From positions 372,001 to 436,000 of the forward strand of contig CAWIIO010000006.1 in NCBI GenBank assembly GCA_963836265.1: DNA of 64,000 nt, read 5' to 3'. Positions 51,738 through 59,977 of the stretch are shown in pieces. Made by a program: the position numbers and the translations under genes. The notes under the pieces were generated by a model. The model saw nothing but the letters and a program-made list of their open reading frames with translations, did not search any database and was not told where the DNA came from. Source of the stretch: CAIWHR01 sp963836265 (GTDB taxonomy: Bacteria; Pseudomonadota; Gammaproteobacteria; Burkholderiales; Casimicrobiaceae). The number at the start of each line of letters is the position of its first letter. Positions within the stretch are counted from its first letter, which is position 1.

Positions 51738-52433
51738 ATGGAGAAGCCACGACCCGCATTACCCGCGGCATCGCGTTCCCGATGTCGACGGCAAAACGAG
51801 CCCGGTCCCGGCCTGTATCTCGCCTTGGCGGGTGCGCTGATGGCGGCGGTCACGGCCGCTGCGGCGCCGGCTTTGCCCACCCGGGCACCTGCGCCAACCG
51901 CATCTCCCAACGTCGTCCTGGCGTCGCTTTCCCCGCCACCCGTCACCTCGACCCCCGCACGCAGCGCGGTCGAGGATCTCACGCCCGCCGCCGACTCGCT
52001 CGCCCGCGTGGTCGCGCGCCGGTATCGCGTTGCGCGCGAGTCGGCCCGGGAGCTGGTCCGCGCGGCGTTTCGCGAAGGCCGGCGCAATGGCGTCGATCCG
52101 CTCCTGATCCTGGCGGTGATCGCCGTCGAATCGCGCTTCAATCCGATCGCCGAAAGCGACCAAGGCGCAGTCGGTCTGATGCAGATCATCCCGCGCTTTC
52201 ACATGGACAAGATTGCCGGCGCCGGCGCCCCCGCGTTCCTCCAGCCGCACGCGAACATCGCGATCGGCACGCGCATCCTGAAAGACGCCATAAGGCGTGG
52301 CGGCGGCGAGGTGGCCGGGCTGCAGCTCTACAACGGCGCCCCGGACGACGACTCGCGGGCCTACGCCAATCGCGTCCTCGGCGAGCGCCGCCGCCTCGAG
52401 GAAGCGTTACCGCATCCGCGCGGTCGCGCCTAG
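51738..52433 (+). CDS. Lytic transglycosylase (SLT domain)
   Basis: A 231-residue peptidoglycan-cleaving enzyme. An N-terminal hydrophobic segment (LYLALAGALMAAVTAAAA) exports or anchors it. A Pro/Ala linker follows. The SLT domain at about 95-225 has catalytic E131 (VIAVESRFNP), the AVGLMQIIP motif and ANIAIGTRIL, with the AYANRVL end. Closest in layout to small single-domain transglycosylases of betaproteobacteria. A long, structured leader precedes it. Confidence 0.88.
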   Translation: MEKPRPALPAASRSRCRRQNEPGPGLYLALAGALMAAVTAAAAPALPTRAPAPTASPNVVLASLSPPPVTSTPARSAVEDLTPAADSLARVVARRYRVARESARELVRAAFREGRRNGVDPLLILAVIAVESRFNPIAESDQGAVGLMQIIPRFHMDKIAGAGAPAFLQPHANIAIGTRILKDAIRRGGGEVAGLQLYNGAPDDDSRAYANRVLGERRRLEEALPHPRGRA

Positions 52434-52517
52434 CGCCCCTCCGCCGGTTTGGGTCCCGTGCGCAGGGGCACGGCGTGGAGTAAATTGCGGGACATCGCGG
52501 ACTCCGCGGGAGCATCG

Positions 52518-52892
52518 ATGCCCTTCGAAGACAAGAACGTGCTCGGCGGAACGCTCGCGCCGTGCTCGACGTCCCCGCGCACCGGCTTCTATCGCGACGG
52601 CTGCTGCAACACCGGTCCGGAGGACCTGGGCCTGCACGTCGTGTGCACGCAGGTCACAGCCGAATTCCTGGCGTTCGCGCGCGCGCAAGGAAACGACCTC
52701 ATCACCCCCGTCCCGGAATTCGGGTTTCCGGGCCTGAACCCGGGCGATCGCTGGTGCGTGTGCGCGGCAACCTGGCGCCAGGCGTTCGAAGCGGGCCTCG
52801 CGCCGCCGGTCGTGCTCGCGGCGACGCACGAGGAAACGCTCGCCGTGATCCCGCTCGACGCGTTGAAGCAGCACGCGCTCGACATGCATTAG
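52518..52892 (+). CDS. DUF2237 family protein
   Basis: A 124-residue cytosolic protein with the DUF2237 text: NVLGGTLAPCSTSPRTGFYRDGCC, NTGPEDLGLHVVCTQVTAEFL and CVCAATWRQAFEAG. The conserved Cys residues (CC, C-x-C) may bind metal. ATG 52518 (MPFEDKN) fits the family; the frame runs 23 codons further upstream without similarity. Function unknown. Confidence 0.85.
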   Translation: MPFEDKNVLGGTLAPCSTSPRTGFYRDGCCNTGPEDLGLHVVCTQVTAEFLAFARAQGNDLITPVPEFGFPGLNPGDRWCVCAATWRQAFEAGLAPPVVLAATHEETLAVIPLDALKQHALDMH

Positions 52893-52978
52893 CGACGGCA
52901 CGCGTGCGCGAGATCGCCGCCGCGTGGGCAAGACGCGGCTCGCCGAGGAGTCCAGCTTGCCGGTCGGAACCGCGCAGT

Positions 52979-53959
52979 TCAGCGCCGACGGGCCCCGCGC
53001 GCCACCGTAGCGGCGAGCGCCGCGACGAGCAGAGCGGCAAGGCCGTTGTGCAGAACCGTGAGCGGCAATGAAGGGACCGCGGCGATCGCGGCGACGCCGG
53101 CGAGCGGCGTTGTGAGCGCGAGCGCGGCCAGCAGCCAGCACAATCGTCGATCGTGGCTTCGCACTGCGCGCGCAAGCAGCAGCGTGAACACCGGCACGAC
53201 GAGGCCGAGCGTGCGGTGGATGACGTAGACGGTGGCGGCATGCGCCGGCGGCACCACGCGGCCGTCGACGATGGTGAGCGGCCGGAAAAGATCGAGCGCT
53301 GCGGTCGCCCGGAATTCGTCGAATGGAAACCCCGGGCACCTGCCCAGCGTCGGGCACGCCGTCAGCGCGTATTGCGCTCCGATCGATCCGCCGAGCGCCG
53401 CCTGCGCGAAAACGAGCACGAGCACGGCGAGCGCGAGCCAGCGAAGGAGCGTCCCCGGCATCCAGCCGTGCTGCGGGGCGGAGCTGCGGGTCGTCGTTGC
53501 CGCCACCGCCGTTGCCGCCAGCGCCGCGAGCATCAGATAGCCCCCGAGCAGATTGCCGAGCGTCACCGCCGGGAGCCTTGCGCCGGGCGTGACGATGCCA
53601 AGCACCGCAAGCGCCGCCGCCAGAAGGAGTGCAGCGATCGCGAGCGTGCCTTCCCTTTTCCACGCCGGTCTTTGTGTCCACGCGATCAACAGCATTCCGA
53701 TGACGAGTGCGAGCACACCCGTCGCCGCGATGCGATGCGCAGCGCGGACGATGCGCACTGCGGAAGGCGCGCCATCGGTCGCCGCCGAGACGAACCTTCC
53801 GTAACATGCCGGCCAGTCCACGCACGCGAGGCCGACTTGCATATGCCGCATGAATGCGCTCGCGACGATGACGACGAAGGTCAGTGCGGCGGCCGCGAAC
53901 GCCGTCCGTGAGAACAGCGTGCGCAGCCGCGCGGCGGCGTCGGGCTCGCCGACGTTCAT
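52979..53959 (-). CDS. ctaA: Heme A synthase homologue (CtaA/COX15) with an Asn at a heme-ligand position
   Basis: A 326-residue membrane protein with eight helices, related to enzymes oxidising heme O to heme A. Conserved features: Cys pair C46/C52 (GLACVDWPACYG), H75 (AHRIAATG), a second Cys pair C202/C208, H248 (VIHRTLG) and H304 (VLHNGLA). The helix-4 histidine (usual motif HLLGG) is Asn136 here (GNLLGGY, codon AAT). It starts 10 bases after the second HCO gene, so it is its likely maturation partner. Whether it still makes heme A is uncertain. Confidence 0.85.
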   Translation of the reverse strand: MNVGEPDAAARLRTLFSRTAFAAAALTFVVIVASAFMRHMQVGLACVDWPACYGRFVSAATDGAPSAVRIVRAAHRIAATGVLALVIGMLLIAWTQRPAWKREGTLAIAALLLAAALAVLGIVTPGARLPAVTLGNLLGGYLMLAALAATAVAATTTRSSAPQHGWMPGTLLRWLALAVLVLVFAQAALGGSIGAQYALTACPTLGRCPGFPFDEFRATAALDLFRPLTIVDGRVVPPAHAATVYVIHRTLGLVVPVFTLLLARAVRSHDRRLCWLLAALALTTPLAGVAAIAAVPSLPLTVLHNGLAALLVAALAATVARGARRR

Positions 53960-53969
53960 CGATCGTCAA

Positions 53970-55439
53970 TCAAGACGTGGCGGGCGCAACGGCAGGCCAC
54001 GCTCTCCGGACCACCGCGACAATGACCACGGCGACGAACAGCATCCCGCCGATGATCGCGATCAATCCACCCAGTCCCATCAGTCCCATCCCGGCGATCT
54101 GGCCGAGCGAGCGTTCGATCATCGCGCCGTCGGCGATCTTGCGCTGGACGCCGTAGCCTCCCGACCACATCAGGCCGATGACGTGCATGAGCTGTCCGCC
54201 GCCGTAGACGTACGGCTGCCACTTCGCGAGCCGCGGCGACGGTGCCGCGAAGCCAAGCCGCGGCAGCAGCCAGTAGACCACACCCATCAGCGCGACCGTC
54301 ACGCCGACGATGCAGCCGTGGTAGTGCGCGGGGATCGTCACGTTGCTGCCGTGGATCGTGAACCCGATCAGCCCGCCGACGCCGAAGAGCGCGATCGATG
54401 CGACGAGCGCTGCCTGCAGTGGCCGGGCGTCGACCGCGACCGGACGGCGCGACGCGTGCAGCCGGGAGAGCGCCCAGATCACCGCCAGCGCGACCGGCGC
54501 GATCGCGAGGCCGCCGCCGAAACGCATCAGCCACGTCTGCAGGCGGTGATGTTCGACCGAGGCGACGCCGAAGGCGAGATAGATGAGCGGCGTTGCGAAC
54601 ACGCACGCGAGCCCGATGCCGAACAGCAACGCGGCGACGCGCGATGACAACGGAACGCGCGCGCCGATCGCCTCGGCGAGAAGCAGCCACGCGACGAGCA
54701 GAATGAGGGTCCAGGTGAACTGCAGCAGATGGCCGCCGCCCCAGAACAGGAGCTCGTAGTACGCCTTGCCGTCGAGATCCCGCGGCAACGCGAAGTACGA
54801 CCAGGCGAGCGCGAGCAGCGCAACGGCGGTGGCGACGATCGCGCCATTCAGGCCGAAACGCAGCGCGCCGACGCCGTCGAGCCGCATCCCGACCAACGGC
54901 GATGCGAAGAGCCCGCGACCGACCAGCAGCGCGAGGCCCAGTCCGAACAGGGCGAGGCCGCCGATGAACATCGGCGAGTCGATCACCGGCACGTAGTTCG
55001 CCATCACCGGTGTGCCGCCGCTGAAAGGCGATGCCGCGATCGTCGCGGCACCCAATGCCGCGAGGCCCAGCGCGGCCCAGCCGACGGGTAGAAGCCGCGG
55101 CGTGCTGTTGAGGCTCCACAGCGTGCCGGCGCACGCGACGAACCAGACGAGCACCGACAGGTCGACGTGCGCCACCAGTGCCGCGCGGAAGAAATCGGCG
55201 ACCGGGAACAAGCGCGCGACGCCGGGCGTGCGCGAGAGCACGAGCAGCACGGCGAGGATCCCCGATGCCGCGAGCGCGGCAATGCCGAGGAAGAGCCAGC
55301 CCTGCGCGAGCCTCGATCGTGCATCGCGCGGCAGCGCCAGTGTGTAACCGCCGAAAGCGAGGCCGACATCGAGCCGCGTCCCCGCCCCGGCGGAGGGGGC
55401 GGTCGCTGTCACGGCGTCAGGGTCGTGCGGAGGCGTCAT
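53970..55439 (-). CDS. Heme-copper oxidoreductase subunit I, tyrosine-less (second copy, divergent)
   Basis: A 489-residue protein with about 12-13 helices. All six metal-ligand histidines can be placed: H91 (VAHVDLSVL, low-spin heme), H237 (GGGHLLQF), H297/H298 (VEHHRLQ) for the copper or iron-B site, and H372/H374 (PAHYHG) for the two hemes. The cross-linked tyrosine four residues after the helix-6 His is F241, and the C-type position six before the HH pair is G291. So no active-site Tyr is seen. This argues against ordinary oxygen reduction and for a nitric-oxide-reductase-like clade. It overlaps the upstream cytochrome b gene by 23 bases. No dedicated subunit II is adjacent. Confidence 0.82.
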   Translation of the reverse strand: MTPPHDPDAVTATAPSAGAGTRLDVGLAFGGYTLALPRDARSRLAQGWLFLGIAALAASGILAVLLVLSRTPGVARLFPVADFFRAALVAHVDLSVLVWFVACAGTLWSLNSTPRLLPVGWAALGLAALGAATIAASPFSGGTPVMANYVPVIDSPMFIGGLALFGLGLALLVGRGLFASPLVGMRLDGVGALRFGLNGAIVATAVALLALAWSYFALPRDLDGKAYYELLFWGGGHLLQFTWTLILLVAWLLLAEAIGARVPLSSRVAALLFGIGLACVFATPLIYLAFGVASVEHHRLQTWLMRFGGGLAIAPVALAVIWALSRLHASRRPVAVDARPLQAALVASIALFGVGGLIGFTIHGSNVTIPAHYHGCIVGVTVALMGVVYWLLPRLGFAAPSPRLAKWQPYVYGGGQLMHVIGLMWSGGYGVQRKIADGAMIERSLGQIAGMGLMGLGGLIAIIGGMLFVAVVIVAVVRRAWPAVAPATS

Positions 55440-57099
55440 CCGGTTGAATCCTACTCGTTGCGAGTTCGAGCGCGCGCTTCGGTGGCGACGCGAACGCGTC
55501 GGTTTGCGTTGTCGCGGCGAGATCGGCGCGGAAGGTTGCAAGCGCCCTCGCGAGCATCCCCGTATCAGCGCGCCCGGTCCATGCGACGCGAACGCGATCC
55601 TGTGGAACCGCTGCGCGGAGTCGCGGCGCACGCGCGCCGGCGAGCCGCTCGGCGGTCCACCGATTGCCGAGGCGGTACGCGCAATCGCCGTCGCGGCATC
55701 CGGTGATGACCACGCCGTCGGCGCCCGCGCGCAACGCGTATTCGACGAACGACGGAGGCAACTGCGCCGCGCACAGCAGCGACAGCGTCGCCGTCCGCGC
55801 GTTTCTGAAGGGTGCGAGGTCAACGCCGCCGTTGTCGCTGCGGCAGCCGAAGACGACGATGCGCGGCGAGAACGGGACCGGCGGCACCAACGAAAGACGG
55901 ACGAGTGCTCGTTCCAGATTCGCACGCAGCAACTTGATCGGCGCTTGCGGCATGTCGATGCCGGTCACCAGGTCAGCGATGGAACGGAACGGCGTGGACG
56001 ACGGGCACGCGCCCGCGCAGATCCCGCATCCCGCGCAGAGATCGACGTCGACGACCGCCTGTCTCGGCAGATGCTTCGCATCGGTGCGCGGTTGCATCGT
56101 CACCGCGGCGTAGGGGCAATCAGCGAAGCAGCGTGCGCAGCCGTTGCAATTGGCGAGGTCGACAACGGCAGCCACCGGACGTGGCGCGCGCGCGGCGCGC
56201 GAGCACCACGGGAGTGCGACCAGCAGCAGCGTGAAGCCGATAACGGCGATCCACAATGCGATGGGGGAGGTCCGATCGGCGAATGCGTGGACGCCAAGGT
56301 AAAACCAATCCAGCGCGAGCGTGTTCGGCGCGACGGCGAGGTCTGCAGCAACGTCGCTCCTCACCGGCCAGGCAACCGAGAGCAGTGTCAGCGCGGCGAG
56401 CGTTCCCCAGGCGAGCGTCTTCGGCGGTTGGGCCTCCGGCCGGGACAACCGCTGCAAATGGACCCACATCACCGCGAGCAGCGCAAGCGGCAGACCGATG
56501 TGCAGGAAGATGAGCAACGAAAAGAGACGATCGCTGACCGAACCCGACACGATGAAATTGCGCATGAGCGCACCGTCGAACACAGGCAGCGCGTCGAGCC
56601 ATTCGGTGGTCGCGATCAGGCTGTACTGCGCGATCCGGTCCCAGACGAGCCAGAAGCCGCCGATACCCGACGCGAACAGCAGCCACAGCGTGGCCACACC
56701 GGTGAGCCATGAAAAGCGGCGAAAGTGTGCGTAACGCGCGAGCGTCCATTCGCGGCCGAGATGCAGGAGCGCGATCAACACGAACGCGTCCGACGCGTAG
56801 CGATGGAGGCTGCGGCCGAGCGATCCTAGCGGAAAAGCATTCGACGTCAGGCGCTCGACCGACGCATACGCGCCGTCGGCGCGGGTGTCGAAGCCGACGT
56901 AGACCCAGATCCCGGTGACCGCGACGATCCAGAACAGAAAATAGGCGATCCCGCCCAGATGCCGCCACGGATTGGCCGCCTGGCCGAAGGCCCCGTCGAA
57001 GGCGCGCTCGGTCGTTGCGAACGTCGCTCCGAGGGCACGGCGAGCCGGGCCCGGTTCGACGATGTTCGTTCCGACAGTGAGGGTCGAAGGCGCACGCAT
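55417..57099 (-). CDS. Cytochrome b / 2[4Fe-4S] ferredoxin / MvhD-type fusion protein
   Basis: A 560-residue multidomain redox protein. The N-terminal cytochrome b core has paired heme ligands H99/H113 and H200/H214 (each H-x13-H), and LDWFY (263-267) at the place of the PEWY quinol-site motif. It is followed by a ferredoxin domain with two 4Fe-4S motifs (C318, C321, C324, C328; C355, C358, C361, C365). The C-terminal MvhD/FlpD-like domain, about 410-500, has C419, C443, C468 and C473 (FGCR, LLCAAQ, TGCRDGDC). MvhD domains pass electrons to hetero-disulfide-reductase-type complexes. ATG 57099 avoids a non-homologous upstream extension. It likely exchanges electrons between quinones and a soluble partner. 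Confidence 0.82.
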   Translation of the reverse strand: MRAPSTLTVGTNIVEPGPARRALGATFATTERAFDGAFGQAANPWRHLGGIAYFLFWIVAVTGIWVYVGFDTRADGAYASVERLTSNAFPLGSLGRSLHRYASDAFVLIALLHLGREWTLARYAHFRRFSWLTGVATLWLLFASGIGGFWLVWDRIAQYSLIATTEWLDALPVFDGALMRNFIVSGSVSDRLFSLLIFLHIGLPLALLAVMWVHLQRLSRPEAQPPKTLAWGTLAALTLLSVAWPVRSDVAADLAVAPNTLALDWFYLGVHAFADRTSPIALWIAVIGFTLLLVALPWCSRAARAPRPVAAVVDLANCNGCARCFADCPYAAVTMQPRTDAKHLPRQAVVDVDLCAGCGICAGACPSSTPFRSIADLVTGIDMPQAPIKLLRANLERALVRLSLVPPVPFSPRIVVFGCRSDNGGVDLAPFRNARTATLSLLCAAQLPPSFVEYALRAGADGVVITGCRDGDCAYRLGNRWTAERLAGARAPRLRAAVPQDRVRVAWTGRADTGMLARALATFRADLAATTQTDAFASPPKRALELATSRIQPDDASARP

Positions 57100-57282
57100 G
57101 AGCGGAGGGTACCGCGTCGCGCAGCGGCTCGACTTGACGTGCGTTAACGCCCGCCATCGGCGCGTCCTCCGCACCGTCGATGAAAAATGCGTGATGCCGA
57201 GCTGTCGGCCGCGAGCGTCGACTCGCCCCGGTCGCACCCCGCGCACCGGGCGCGCGGGGACCCTGCTCCCAGGCTCGCGCCG

Positions 57283-57801
57283 CTACCCCCGAAACACCCA
57301 GCCGCCTTCCTTGGCGTTGAAATCGATGACGAGCACCCGGCCCGGCGCGAGGTCGACCGTGCGTTCGCCGACGTAGCGGAAGTCGCCGGTGACCGTGTCC
57401 TTCATCTTCGCGACGACGCGATGCGAGCCCGCCGGAACGGCGATCCGGCGGTAGACCGTCGATGCGCCATCCCTTGCGAGGCCGGTAGGTTTCGCGACCA
57501 CCGCAAAGAGCGACTTGCCGTCCATCTCGATCTCCACTTGCACCGGCGAGCGCTCGCGCGGGCAGACGGAGGCTGCGCGCATGTTCGGGGCGAGCTTCGC
57601 GAGCTCCTCCGGCGTGCGCTCGTGGCAGGCTTCCTTGCGCTCGCCCGCGTGCTGGAACGAGAGCTTGACCAGCGCTTCGCCCGCCGGCAGATGGACGTAC
57701 GGTGGCGACGTCGCGAAATAGCCAACCACCGCGATGAACGCCGCGTAGCAGACCGCCTGCAGCATGTAGCTCAGGATCGTATTGCGAGGCTCTGTGCCCA
57801 T
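57283..57801 (-). CDS. Membrane-anchored periplasmic protein of unknown function, 172 aa
   Basis: One N-terminal helix (MLQAVCYAAFIAVVGYFAT) and a periplasmic beta-rich domain: LVKLSFQHAGERKEACHE, YRRIAVPAGSHRVVAKMKD and VLVIDFNAKEGGWVF. Two cysteines (in KEACHE and ASVCPRE) could form a disulfide. It resembles FixH only in layout. It sits 10 bases after the cytochrome b-reductase gene and before the cytochrome b-ferredoxin gene, so it is probably a subunit or assembly factor of that complex. Family not recognised. Confidence 0.7.
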   Translation of the reverse strand: MGTEPRNTILSYMLQAVCYAAFIAVVGYFATSPPYVHLPAGEALVKLSFQHAGERKEACHERTPEELAKLAPNMRAASVCPRERSPVQVEIEMDGKSLFAVVAKPTGLARDGASTVYRRIAVPAGSHRVVAKMKDTVTGDFRYVGERTVDLAPGRVLVIDFNAKEGGWVFRG

Positions 57802-57811
57802 TATCGCGTCC

Positions 57812-59749
57812 TCAATCCGCGCCCCCGAGCTTGACCATGTCGATGTCGTCGGTCCTGTGCTGCAGATGCGGCGCGAGCCGGAAGGCGTCGGAGAAGCAGT
57901 CGTCCTGCGTGAGCCCGTGCGCCTTGAACGCGGGATGCGCCGCTTCGACCATCTTTGCCGAGCCGCACGCGTAGATCTGATGCCCGGCGAGGTTTGGAAA
58001 ATCGGCGAGGATCGCCTCGTGCACGAGGCCCGTGCGACCGGTCCAGTGATCCTCGGGACGCGGCGCCGAGAGCACCGGCACGAACGTGAAATTGGCGTGC
58101 TCCGCGGCCCACTTCCGCGGCAGATCCGGAAGGTAGAGATCCGCGAGCGAACGCACGCCCCAGTACAAAAACATCCTGCGCTTCAGGCCGATCGCGAACG
58201 CGTGCTCGACCATGCTCTTCACCGGCGCGAAGCCCGTCGCGCCGGCGACGAAAATGATCGGCTTTTCCGAGTCCTCGCGCAGGAAGAACGAGCCCAGCGG
58301 CCCTTCGAAGCGGACAGCGTCGCCGACCTTCATTTGTTCGAACACGTGCGTCGTGAACCGTCCGCCTGGAATCAGCCGGATCTGCAGCTCGATCTCGTCA
58401 CCCGCATGCGGCGCCGTCGCGAACGAAAAGCTTCGCTGCTCGCCGTCCGGGAGGATGACGTTGAGATACTGCCCCGCGTAGAAGCGAATCGGCTCGTCGT
58501 CGACTTCGAGCTTGACGATCATCACGTCGGCGCTCGCCTTCGACATCGCGACGACCTTGGCCGTGTACCCGCGCGGGCGGATGCCGCCCACCGGCGCTTC
58601 GGGCACGTACTCGAGCTCGATGTCGGCGAGCGCCGTCGCGCTGCACGCAAGCACGATCCCCTTCGTGCGCTCGTCGGCGGACAGCGCCGTCTCCTGGTGC
58701 GGCCCTTGCTCGACCGGTCCGTACACCACCGTGCATTTGCACTTGCCGCAGCCGCCGTTGCGGCATTCGTACGGGAAGGCGATGCCCTCGCGAAGTGCGG
58801 CCTCGAGGATCGTCTCGCCCGGTCGGGCCGGAATGATCCGGTTGTCGGGGCGCACCATCAGGTGCAGATCGTCCTTCGCCGCGCGCTTCGGCGGAAGCCA
58901 TGGCAGGAGGAAAAGCAGCAGCGTGAGCGCCCCGACCGCGCCCCACACCGCGCCCGGCGACCACACGTAGATCAGCGGATAGACCGAAAGGTAGAACCAG
59001 TCGAGGGGAATCGTCGTGGGCGTCGCGGCGAGATTGGCCGGCGGTCCGGACAGCGCCGGCTTCACGAGCGAGAGCGCAAGGAGCGCAAGCGTCACGCCGA
59101 TCGCGATCGGTCGCGGCGGGGATGTCTTGGCGCCGGGAACGCGTTGCGTATGCACCCATAGCAGCGCCAGCACGCCGAGCGGCAGCCCGATGTGCACGAA
59201 GGACAAGAAGGAGAACAGGCGGTCGTTGACGGCGTCGGGCGTGATGAAGTTGCGCACCAGCGCACCGTTGAAGACGGGCAGCCAGTCGAGCCACTCGGCG
59301 GTGGCGACGGTGACGAACTGGGCCGTCGCATCCCATGGCAGCATGTAGCCGTTGATGCCCGAGACGTACACGAGCCACAGCAGCATTACGCCCGAGACCC
59401 ACGAGAACCAGCGAAAGCTCCGGTAGTTGTCGAATGCGTAGTGGCGGACGAGGTGCAGTGCCATCGCGAGCACCATCGCGTCGGAGGCGTAGCGGTGGAA
59501 GCTCCGCATGATTCCGCCAAGCCACCACTGCTCGCGGGTCAGGTACTCGACCGATGCGTACGCTTCCTGAACGCCCGTCTTGAAGAAGATGTACAGATAG
59601 AGGCCGCTCGCGACAACGACCCACAGCAGGTAATACGCGATCGCGCCGAGGTAGTAGAACGGATTCTGAGCGTCGCCGAACACGCGGTTGAACACTCTCT
59701 CCGCCGTCAGGAACGCCTTCTGCCCAGCACCCTGGATCCGTTTCAGCAT
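57812..59749 (-). CDS. Cytochrome b fused to a 2Fe-2S/FAD/NAD(P)H oxidoreductase
   Basis: A 645-residue fusion. Residues 1-285 form a cytochrome b core with H85/H99 and H186/H200 (H-x13-H pairs) and LDWFY (249-253) instead of PEWY. Residues about 295-385 are a plant-type ferredoxin with C329, C334, C337 and C369. Residues 390-640 are a ferredoxin-NADP reductase-like module with the FAD motif RSFS (439-442), the nucleotide motif GATGFAP (503-509) and YACGSAKM (593-600). It can link NAD(P)H and quinol in the membrane without a Rieske protein or cytochrome c1. ATG 59749 overlaps the stop of a possible 38-codon leader frame. Confidence 0.85.
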   Translation of the reverse strand: MLKRIQGAGQKAFLTAERVFNRVFGDAQNPFYYLGAIAYYLLWVVVASGLYLYIFFKTGVQEAYASVEYLTREQWWLGGIMRSFHRYASDAMVLAMALHLVRHYAFDNYRSFRWFSWVSGVMLLWLVYVSGINGYMLPWDATAQFVTVATAEWLDWLPVFNGALVRNFITPDAVNDRLFSFLSFVHIGLPLGVLALLWVHTQRVPGAKTSPPRPIAIGVTLALLALSLVKPALSGPPANLAATPTTIPLDWFYLSVYPLIYVWSPGAVWGAVGALTLLLFLLPWLPPKRAAKDDLHLMVRPDNRIIPARPGETILEAALREGIAFPYECRNGGCGKCKCTVVYGPVEQGPHQETALSADERTKGIVLACSATALADIELEYVPEAPVGGIRPRGYTAKVVAMSKASADVMIVKLEVDDEPIRFYAGQYLNVILPDGEQRSFSFATAPHAGDEIELQIRLIPGGRFTTHVFEQMKVGDAVRFEGPLGSFFLREDSEKPIIFVAGATGFAPVKSMVEHAFAIGLKRRMFLYWGVRSLADLYLPDLPRKWAAEHANFTFVPVLSAPRPEDHWTGRTGLVHEAILADFPNLAGHQIYACGSAKMVEAAHPAFKAHGLTQDDCFSDAFRLAPHLQHRTDDIDMVKLGGAD

Positions 59750-59859
59750 CGGACAGTCGCGCGCCGGCGGCGGCGCCGATCGTGACGGGACACGTTGCGG
59801 CAGGCGAACATGTGCGATCCAATCGCCCACTGCCCGCTGGGCTGCTCAATACGCGGCAT
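59743..59859 (-). CDS. Possible 38-codon leader ORF upstream of the cytochrome b-reductase gene
   Basis: ATG 59859 is preceded by GAGGAG at 9 bases. The frame (MPRIEQPSGQWAIGSHMFAC, then an Arg-rich end) stops with TGA inside ATGCTGA at the start of the cytochrome b-reductase gene. This arrangement would couple translation. The peptide resembles no family, and the Arg-rich end is what random GC-rich DNA gives, so it may be a leader or chance. Confidence 0.3.
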   Translation of the reverse strand: MPRIEQPSGQWAIGSHMFACRNVSRHDRRRRRRATVRC

Positions 59860-59977
59860 CGACAGCGGCTCCTCGAGAAAAGACGCGGAAACGACGGCGC
59901 AACGGCACCGAGGCCGGGGATAGAGCGGACGTTAGCCGGATACTAAGGCCCGGCGGGGTCCTGCGACATGGTGTGCA

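Noticed and set aside
57283..57801. Calling the 172-aa protein FixH
   Set aside because: It shares only the single-helix layout. No FixH motifs are present and no ccoNOP/ccoGIS genes are nearby.
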